Part shown: in pieces, positions 1-5,167 of the stretch
Position numbering within the stretch: the stretch's first letter is position 1
How the letters are laid out: each line of letters begins with the position of its first letter
Source: an uncultured Bacteroidales bacterium
GTDB taxonomy: Bacteria > Bacteroidota > Bacteroidia > Bacteroidales > Bacteroidaceae
NCBI GenBank assembly: GCA_945836755.1
Contig: CAMAMB010000022.1
Span: 1-32,111, forward strand
Reading direction: 5' to 3'
DNA: 32,111 nt
Notes under the pieces: model-generated
Databases searched by the model: none
Seen by the model: only the letters and a program-made list of their open reading frames with translations
What the model was told of the DNA's origin: nothing
Translations under genes and position numbers: made by a program

Positions 1-83
1 AGGGAAAGACATAAAAGGGTAAGGAGTAAAAAGAATTTGTTCATGTGAATAAAAAATAGGCGTGCAACCATTCATTTGCTTGC

Positions 84-226
84 CTATTATCGGGCTACCG
101 CCAAGTGGCCTACTACCAACAAGCAAAGAAGGGCTCACGCCTATATGGCGTGAACTTTCGTACTGCTTGTTCTCGGTAGTGAATATTGGCGGTATTCGAT
201 AATAGAGAACAAGAGCAAAAGCTCTA
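84..226. ncRNA. Rod-like structured element, candidate small RNA
   Basis: Five nested helices can be drawn by eye: 84-92 with 197-205 (9 bp), 96-103 with 187-194 (8 bp), 112-117 with 175-180 (6 bp), 118-125 with 164-171 (8 bp) and 135-141 with 147-153 (7 bp, loop TATAT). That is 38 perfect pairs in a 122-base rod with internal loops. A small hairpin (AGAGC, loop AAAA, GCTCT; 212-225) follows directly. The pairing is seen; that it is transcribed is inference. A long rod with internal bubbles resembles the general shape of 6S RNA, but I see no sequence signature proving it. A near match to the -7 element (TTCATTTG, 71-78) would place a plus-strand start at about the foot of the rod. The strand is undecided because the helices form on either strand. 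It could also be a DNA hairpin of a mobile element. Confidence 0.45.
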
Positions 227-570
227 TAAGATGTATTTCCTAAATCAAGTCAATAGGAACGGTCGCGCACTGTGTTAAACAATAGGGAGGCTTGAAGCCT
301 CTGTCTAAAAATCGTTTGCCTTGCCGCCGCGCGATGGGCAGACGATGCGAAGGCTTGTGCGTGCATTATAAATGTGTCTGTTTCGTAGAGGCGATGCTGC
401 TTGTTTTAGGGCTGCAACAGCATGGCGAAGCATATTATTTATGGTAAGACATAGCATTTTCTCAAGTGGCAACCGGAAACGAACGAATGCGAGTTCGCCA
501 CCGATTTCGTCAAATTGCAGTTACGTATTCTAACCAGTTGCAAAAATAGAGTAAAATCATCATACAAACA
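227..570. other. Gene-free stretch before the transposase remnant
   Basis: I see no credible coding frame here. It holds a 7-bp hairpin with a one-base centre (287-301, GAGGCTT g AAGCCTC) and a short 5-bp hairpin near 492. At 541-548 the minus strand reads TATTTTTG, a match to TAnnTTTG, with TTG 20 bases upstream of it, so a minus-strand promoter pointing towards base 1 is possible. Base composition is more AT-rich than in the rest of the window, which fits an acquired or intergenic origin. Confidence 0.35.
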
Positions 571-668
571 AGAAGCAGGGACAAAGAGAGGAAGAGACAA
601 AGAGAGGAAGAGTGGAAGGGACAAAGGGACGGAGAGTGGAAGAGACGAAGGGCGAAAGGCGAAAGGGA
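571..668 (+). repeat. Purine-rich imperfect tandem repeat
   Basis: About nine in ten bases of this 98-base stretch are purines. A 16-base unit (ACAAAGAGAGGAAGAG) is perfectly duplicated at 581-596 and 597-612, followed by degenerate units built from GGACAAAG, GGAAGAG and GGCGAAA. The short open frames running through it on both strands have translations that are simply low-complexity products of the repeat, so I do not call a gene. It abuts the transposase remnant on its 5' side and may mark the junction where the rest of that gene was lost. Confidence 0.75.
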
Positions 669-672
669 CGTC

Positions 673-921
673 AAGAAACTATACCGCGAACGCGGACGCT
701 GTGCATACCATCCGAAGATGATGCTCAAGATTATTCTCTACGCCTATATGAATAATGTCTACTCATGCCGCAAGATAGAGCGTCAGGTTCGGCGTGACAT
801 ACATTATATCTGGCTGGCAGCCCAGGAGCGCCCCGATTTATCCAAACCTCAGTGGCTAAAAAGTAAGAGACTGCGCCTAATCCTTAATTACGACACAGCC
901 TCCCGGCGTGTTTATATATAG
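673..921 (+). pseudogene. IS1182-family transposase fragment
   Basis: The frame ending at the TAG at 919-921 reads about 80 codons. Its centre (AYHPKMMLKIILYAYMNN followed by VYSCRKIERQVRRDIHYIWL) matches the conserved N-terminal block of IS1182-type transposases: a YHP-MML-K segment, a YAY-N--YS-RKIE segment, then an aromatic-W segment and PD. The fragment then continues through SKRLR as in the family before running to a stop. Everything upstream (residue 1 to about 30 of a normal enzyme) is replaced by purine-rich repeat, and the DDE catalytic region downstream is absent, so it cannot be active. The first ATG in frame is at 718, but homology begins earlier (about 688), which also argues for a decayed remnant. 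No terminal inverted repeats were recognised. Confidence 0.65.
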
Positions 922-958
922 GTGGGCTTGCGGGCGGACGACTAACGCAAAAGCAACC

Positions 959-981
959 CCCGTGAGAAAGAGGCTCACGGG
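959..981. terminator. Hairpin, terminator-like
   Basis: CCCGTGAG (959-966) pairs with CTCACGGG (974-981) around a 7-base loop. There is no T-run directly behind it. It sits at the left edge of the 21-nt repeat array, and the same TCACGGGAA word also opens the array at 32,011, so it may belong to the repeat rather than to a transcript end. Confidence 0.4.
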
Positions 982-1126
982 AAGCATTGCAGTTTTTCCT
1001 GGGCTGCTTCCAGTTTTTACTACATGCCTTGGAGGTATAGCCGGATGCTTGGAGGGGAAGTGACATGCCATGGCGGGGTTGCCGGATGCCTTGGAGGGGA
1101 AGTGACATGCCTTGGCGGGGTTGCCG
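981..1126 (+). repeat. 21-nt-period repeat array, seven units
   Basis: Units of 20-21 bases start at 981, 1002, 1023, 1044, 1064, 1085 and 1106. The first two carry the core AGTTTTTCCT/AGTTTTTACT (991 and 1012). The last five have lost the T-rich core and alternate two types, one beginning GATGC(C)TTGGAGGGGAAG and one beginning CATGCC(A/T)TGGCGGGGTTG, so the last four also read as a 41-42-base repeat made of two units each. No spacers lie between units and no gene overlaps. A further core-like piece (AGTTTCTTCCTAC) is found at about 1215-1227. Confidence 0.8.
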
Positions 1127-1229
1127 GGAGGCAGGGATGAAATTCTTTATGATTTTGTGGCAGGTCAGAGGCGAAGGCCGTGGGCGCCGGGAAGCCTTTA
1201 CGAAAGAGGTTTGCAGTTTCTTCCTACAA

Positions 1230-1316
1230 CCTTGCACTGATTTTGTAGGCAGTTGATATACATGGCGTTACGTATGTAGGATTTAACGTCGCCACCTGCC
1301 ACAAATGTAGCATTGG
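1230..1316 (+). repeat. Dispersed noncoding element, copy A
   Basis: This stretch aligns by eye almost end to end with 10,775-10,860. Shared blocks are CCTTGCACT at the 5' end, a TACA-GTT-ATGTAG-ATTT middle, and CCACCTGCCA followed by AATGTAGCATT at the 3' end. The block ATGTAG(C/G)ATT occurs twice within each copy. No open frame is conserved between the copies. On the minus strand TACATTTG (1302-1309) matches a -7 promoter element. Confidence 0.65.
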
Positions 1317-1721
1317 GGTCTGCGGCCTGGGGCTATGGTGCATGGGTGGCGGGGTGCCTGCCGTGCTGAAGCCCGGCCCTGTGAAGCTGACGACCGCGGT
1401 GGCGCCCTGCGCTCAGCACGACGTCTGCCATGGGGCGCCGTTGAGACTGAGAGGGACGCCGGGCGTGCCCCGTCCGTGTGCATGCCGGAAGCGGGTTGTG
1501 TAAGATGGATGGCAGGTGAGTGTAAGGTGTGTAGGATGGATCTGCCACTCATAATCAACTGATACATAGGTGGATGGCGCCATAGTGTAGGTTGTGGCAG
1601 AAGAAGTGGTCGTACGAGCGTATTCCTCCGGGATGTATGCTTTTCGGCAGGTGCGGGCTAGGCATGAGGCTCGGCCGTTTAGTTCCGTGGTATGTGTGGA
1701 ACAGGGGGTAGCCGTAAATAG
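1317..1721. other. Gene-free GC-rich stretch
   Basis: Open frames of up to 94 codons exist on both strands (for example 1283-1567 minus, 1335-1562 plus), but their translations are rich in Arg, Pro and Ala, resemble no family and lie in a GC-rich region where chance frames are expected. The word TGTGTAAGATGG at 1497-1508 recurs at 10,709-10,720, next to the second copy of the dispersed element. I see nothing else I can name. Confidence 0.4.
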
Positions 1722-1754
1722 AAGGAGGCTGCGTCGCGGTGACGCAGCCTCCTT
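1722..1754 (-). terminator. Strong terminator hairpin after the small protein gene
   Basis: AAGGAGGCTGCGTC (1722-1735) pairs perfectly over 14 bp with 1741-1754 around the loop GCGGT. It lies 21 bases past the stop of the small minus-strand gene and would end the ogt-side transcript. The AA/TT ends of the stem supply only a short U stretch. Confidence 0.75.
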
Positions 1755-1775
1755 ATTCAGTGTGCTATAGGGCGA

Positions 1776-1982
1776 TTATTCACCCCATATTGGGTGTCCT
1801 TGTTTAGCGCCCCAGAATGTTTCCTTCTTTGAGGTCCAGGCATCGTCTGTGGTATCGACCGCGTTTTCGTCGGAGCCGTCAGTAGTGAAATTGATGCTGG
1901 ATGTGCGCGTGAGAAGGCTTTCGGGTTGTATTTGCACCCGTTGTGTGTAGGGCGGTATGTAGGCTACTCTATATTTCTTCAT
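1776..1982 (-). CDS. Small MKKY-type protein, unknown function
   Basis: A 68-residue protein starting MKKYRVAYIPP and ending in an aromatic, charged tail (FWGAKQGHPIWGE). Short proteins with this layout (MKK-(Y/F) start, hydrophilic middle, W-rich end with acidic residues) are common in Bacteroidales just behind genes for secreted or surface proteins. Here it follows the surface-protein remnant by 20 bases on the same strand and is followed by a strong hairpin, which fits. The upstream region (AACAGTAACAAAACAACAAGCT) is AT-rich without a Shine-Dalgarno site, as usual in this phylum. No signal peptide or known domain is visible. Its function is unknown. Confidence 0.65.
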   Translation of the reverse strand: MKKYRVAYIPPYTQRVQIQPESLLTRTSSINFTTDGSDENAVDTTDDAWTSKKETFWGAKQGHPIWGE

Positions 1983-2002
1983 AGCTTGTTGTTTTGTTAC
2001 TG

Positions 2003-2464
2003 TTATTTAACGAGTACTTTCTTACCGCCGCGGATGTAGATGCCTCTTGTAGTGGGCAGGGTTCTGCGTCCGCTGAGATCGTAGCAGGGAGTGTTGTCGT
2101 CGGTGAGGGTTTCATCGTTGACGCTGTCTATTGCTGTGGGTGTGCCGAAGCGGAAGAGATAGCCGGTGGCGGGGTTAGACCCCACTTCGAGGTAGGCTTT
2201 GTAAGCCGGCAGGTTGGTGGCGGTGTATTTGAAGAAACCGATGTTGCCTGTGGCACGGTTGCCATTGAGCACGTAGGTGGTGAGGGTGGTGTTACGTGCC
2301 ACTCCGCTCTCGGTGACACCACCTTCCATGTTTTGCCCTGTGCGAGGGTGGTGTTGCGGCTCCACACGCCCTTGATGGGGGTGGTGGCTGTCAAGGCGTG
2401 GAAAGAGTAGGCTGATGGTTCCTGTGGCGGTCAGCGGGTAGAGCGCTGCCAGGCGTGCAGCCAT
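2003..2464 (-). pseudogene. 3' remnant of a secreted surface protein, frameshifted
   Basis: The last roughly 100 codons (to the TAA at 2003) read as the C-terminal end of a Bacteroidales secreted protein: TTYVLNGNRATGNIGFFKY, then GYLFRFG, then CYDLSGRR and a closing GIYIRGGKKVLVK. Upstream of about 2320 the homologous text moves to another minus-strand frame (TATTPIKGVWSRNTTLAQGK, 2,335-2,394), and near 2400 back to the first frame (LTATGTISLLF). Two one-base indels therefore disrupt the frame. The N-terminal bulk of such a protein (usually many hundreds of residues with a signal peptide and repeats) is missing, because ogt ends at 2474. I read it as a decayed fragment. A sequencing error could produce one frameshift but not the missing 5' part. 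Confidence 0.6.
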
Positions 2465-2473
2465 GCTGCCGGA

Positions 2474-3028
2474 TCAAGGCGCTGCGGAGGTGAGAGCGGC
2501 ATGTTCGTGGTCGAGCAGCCATCGTTTGGCCGCCTCTCCGCCGGCGTATCCTCCAAGCGCTCCGTGGCTGCCAGTGACCCTGTGGCAGGGCACGAAGAGA
2601 GACAGCGGATTAGCCCCCACGGCTCCGGCCACGGCCCTGACCGCCCGCGGCATGCCGAGCGACCGGGCCAGCGCGCCATAGGAGAGCGTGCAGCCGTAAG
2701 GTATGTCGAGCAGGCCGGCCCATACACTGCGCTGGAAGGGAGTGCCCGAGGGATTGAGCGGGAGACGCCATGAGGGGCAGAGGCCGGAGAAGTACTCGTC
2801 CAGCCAGGCAGTAGCCTGTTCGATGATGAGGGAAAGACCTTCATGCTCCACGGCCTGGCAGTGGTGAAGGAGCCTTGCCAGGAGGCGGTGATGGTGGGAG
2901 GCTGTGGTCCAGTCGCACAGGCATAGGCGGTCATCCACTGCGACGAGCAGGAGAGTGCCGCAGGGAGAGCCATAGTGGTGAGTGACAAGGTGAAGCATCG
3001 AGGCAGGAAGAGCTAATGGTAAGGTCAT
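2474..3028 (-). CDS. ogt: Methylated-DNA-[protein]-cysteine S-methyltransferase
   Basis: A suicide repair protein that moves the alkyl group from O6-alkylguanine (and O4-alkylthymine) in DNA to its own cysteine. The 184 residues include the helix-turn-helix region (about 95-135, with TPFQRSVWAGL) and the active-site motif PCHRV with Cys148. The catalytic relay known from the family can be traced: Asn140, Cys148, His149 and Glu175, with the same spacings as in human AGT. The GYAGG-E-AKRWLL-HE tail is typical. The start ATG overlaps the stop of the upstream HhH gene (ATGA, 3025-3028), suggesting translational coupling. A second ATG at 2998 would also give a full domain. The first ten residues are not conserved in the family, so that start is possible. 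Confidence 0.93.
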   Translation of the reverse strand: MTLPLALPASMLHLVTHHYGSPCGTLLLVAVDDRLCLCDWTTASHHHRLLARLLHHCQAVEHEGLSLIIEQATAWLDEYFSGLCPSWRLPLNPSGTPFQRSVWAGLLDIPYGCTLSYGALARSLGMPRAVRAVAGAVGANPLSLFVPCHRVTGSHGALGGYAGGEAAKRWLLDHEHAALTSAAP

Positions 3029-5160
3029 AGGGCAGGGTGGCGCCGTGCCGGGAGCGTCCAGCGCAGCTGTATCTGCAGGTCATTTTTCCAGGGAGAACGT
3101 ATGAGCAGCGGCCCGCTCGACTGCGTGTCCCTGTTCAGATAGTGGGTAGACGACAGGCGCAGGCCGAGGTGGAGGTGGCGCCGGGGCTGCCACTCAGTCA
3201 GCGCTACCAGGCGGCAGCCTCGGTAGCGGAAGGAGGGGAAACCTCCCATCTGATAGAGCTGTGGCTCGTAGGCGTAGAGGGTCGCGTCGTTGTCGTTGGC
3301 AGAGAAGTATGCGGCAAATGCTTTGAGGCTCAGCTGCTTGGCGGCCTGCCAGGAGGGGCGCACGGAGGCCATCCAGCCGCAGGCCGCCTGCCCCGACTGC
3401 CTGTAGGCGTAGGTGCCGCTGAGGGCCGACTGGAGGTGGAGCCGCCTGCCCGTCCACACGTTGGAGAGTGTGAGCCGGTGAGTGGTGCGGTACTCCATAA
3501 GATTGTAGGCGCTGAGGCTATACTGCCGGGTCTTCATCTTGTGGCGCAGCGACCATTGCCAGGCACGGTTGGGCCTGAGCGACACTTGGAGCTGTGTCTC
3601 GACGCCCTTGGCGTGTGGCTTGCGTGTAGTGTAGGTGGGGTGTATAAACTCGAAGACGTCGGCCCATCCCTCGACCGTCCAGAAGCGTGAGGGCTGATAG
3701 GCTGCTCCGAGGGTGATGCCCGTTTCATTCTGCTGCCGCCCACCCTGCATGGTCGCCCCTCCATAGAGGCTGACGAAGGTCGGCGCGAAGTAGCGAAGCT
3801 GCGTGTAAACCATGAGCCGGCGGTGAGGGCGGAAGGAGAGCTTATGGTCAGTGGCCGGGTGGCCGTGCTGGTCGATGGCTGCTTCGCCCTGAAGTCCCCA
3901 GGCGCCCCAGGCAGCGCGGTAGCCCACTGATGTGGTGAGGGCTGTGCGGCCCCGGAAGTAGCCGTGGTTGTGGCGGGTCAGGGGTGGCCAGACCGGCTTG
4001 TCGTAACGGCTGAAGGCTGTGGCCACGGAGAGCGAATAGGCCGGCTGCCGGTATATGACCGCCCCGCCTGTGGTGAACAGCCCGAGCCGGCGAGCGTGGG
4101 CTATCTCGTTGAGGGTGCGGTGGAGGCCGGTGGTGTAGAGTGTGACCGCTGTGTCGCCCACGAGGCGTGCGTCTTTGCGGCGGTACGACACAAAGGCCGT
4201 GAGGCTGAGAGGGCCGAAGCGATGGCGGTAGGCCGCGCCGCGGAAGAAGCGGTCTTCGTTGGTTGATGTGTGGGGCCTGAACATCTCTCCCTCCTGCTTC
4301 CTCGGATTGTCGGCCGCGAAGTGGTTGACCATGACCGGCCTCCCCACCACGAGGCCTCGACCGTGGCGTAGGTCGTAGTCGCCCACGATGAAGGCCCAGG
4401 GCCGCTGCGTGGGGGCCAGCATGAAGTGGGCCGAGAGATAGTCGTAGGGATAGAACTTCGCCTTGGCCACCGGTTCGCCGGCGTCCTTCTGCATGATCAG
4501 CCCGTAGGCTGCCTGCTGCCCCATCTTGTAACTGAAGCGCACGACGTGGGCTATGCCGTTGCCGCAGAAGTAGTTGGAGGCTGTGGGCTTGGCCGGAGTG
4601 CGGTAGCCGTCGCGGCGGTAGAGCGGGATGTCGGCGGTGGTGGCGGCTTCCATGCGTCCTCGACTGAGGAGCGTTTTGAGTGAGGGCTGTCTGTAGGCCT
4701 GCGACTGGCGCAGGGAGTTGGGTTGCTGCCAAGGGGTGTCGCAGTGCACGAAGAGGGAGAGATAGCGGCGGGTGGTGTAGTCGAGCCCCTTCACCAGCTG
4801 CCATTCACCCTGTGCGATGAAGCCCCGGTTGCGATCGCGGTAGGCCAGCAGGGAGTCGGCCTGTGCCGGGCTGAGGAAGGGAAGGACCAGAAGGTCGGCG
4901 CGAGTGGCCGTATGGAGGTCGATGGGGTGGCGGGCCAGCTCTTCCAACCATTCGAGTTGGATCTGAAGGTCTGTGTCGTTGTCGGCGAGGGGCTCGGTGG
5001 TGAGGTAGTTACTCACAAATTCCTCCCATGATGGCGGAGACAGCAGGGGCTCCTGTGCCCGGAGCGTCTGAGGCATGAGCAGTAGCAGCACCAGGAGTAG
5101 ACAATGTGGCGCGGCGGGCGATGAGCGCCGGTATATAGGTCGGGGAAGGGACGTAGACAT
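3025..5160 (-). CDS. Helix-hairpin-helix outer-membrane beta-barrel protein
   Basis: About 711 residues. An N-terminal hydrophobic segment ending LMPQTLRAQ is a signal peptide. It is followed by a helical region with ComEA-like helix-hairpin-helix repeats at roughly residues 75-145 (DLHTATRADLLVLPFLS, then EWQLVKGLD). From about 170 to the end there are alternating aromatic and polar strands (RGLVVG, YRRKDARL, WTVEGWADVF, ending NDLQIQLRWTL), typical of an outer-membrane barrel. This HhH-plus-barrel architecture is known in Bacteroidota; its role is not established as far as I know. The start chosen is the ATG at 5158-5160, seven bases after the comEC stop. The longer reading from 5205 would overlap comEC by 38 bases and put a non-signal extension before the hydrophobic stretch. 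Its place between comEC and ogt suggests a job in handling DNA at the cell surface. Confidence 0.8.
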   Translation of the reverse strand: MSTSLPRPIYRRSSPAAPHCLLLVLLLLMPQTLRAQEPLLSPPSWEEFVSNYLTTEPLADNDTDLQIQLEWLEELARHPIDLHTATRADLLVLPFLSPAQADSLLAYRDRNRGFIAQGEWQLVKGLDYTTRRYLSLFVHCDTPWQQPNSLRQSQAYRQPSLKTLLSRGRMEAATTADIPLYRRDGYRTPAKPTASNYFCGNGIAHVVRFSYKMGQQAAYGLIMQKDAGEPVAKAKFYPYDYLSAHFMLAPTQRPWAFIVGDYDLRHGRGLVVGRPVMVNHFAADNPRKQEGEMFRPHTSTNEDRFFRGAAYRHRFGPLSLTAFVSYRRKDARLVGDTAVTLYTTGLHRTLNEIAHARRLGLFTTGGAVIYRQPAYSLSVATAFSRYDKPVWPPLTRHNHGYFRGRTALTTSVGYRAAWGAWGLQGEAAIDQHGHPATDHKLSFRPHRRLMVYTQLRYFAPTFVSLYGGATMQGGRQQNETGITLGAAYQPSRFWTVEGWADVFEFIHPTYTTRKPHAKGVETQLQVSLRPNRAWQWSLRHKMKTRQYSLSAYNLMEYRTTHRLTLSNVWTGRRLHLQSALSGTYAYRQSGQAACGWMASVRPSWQAAKQLSLKAFAAYFSANDNDATLYAYEPQLYQMGGFPSFRYRGCRLVALTEWQPRRHLHLGLRLSSTHYLNRDTQSSGPLLIRSPWKNDLQIQLRWTLPARRHPAL

Positions 5161-5167
5161 GGCAGGG

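Noticed and set aside
84-205. tmRNA, RNase P RNA, SRP RNA or integron attC site
   Set aside because: No tag peptide ending in Ala-Ala, no RNase P GAGGAAAGTCC block and no SRP GGAAGCAGCC tip is present. The rod lacks the RYYYAAC/GTTRRRY ends of attC sites.
1-226. Retron or RT-associated noncoding RNA
   Set aside because: The fold would allow it, but no reverse transcriptase is encoded in the window, so there is no support beyond shape. Sequence left of base 1 would be needed.
1283-1567. 94-codon minus-strand open frame
   Set aside because: Arg/Pro/Ala-rich translation without family likeness. It overlaps the dispersed noncoding element and has a rival frame on the other strand.
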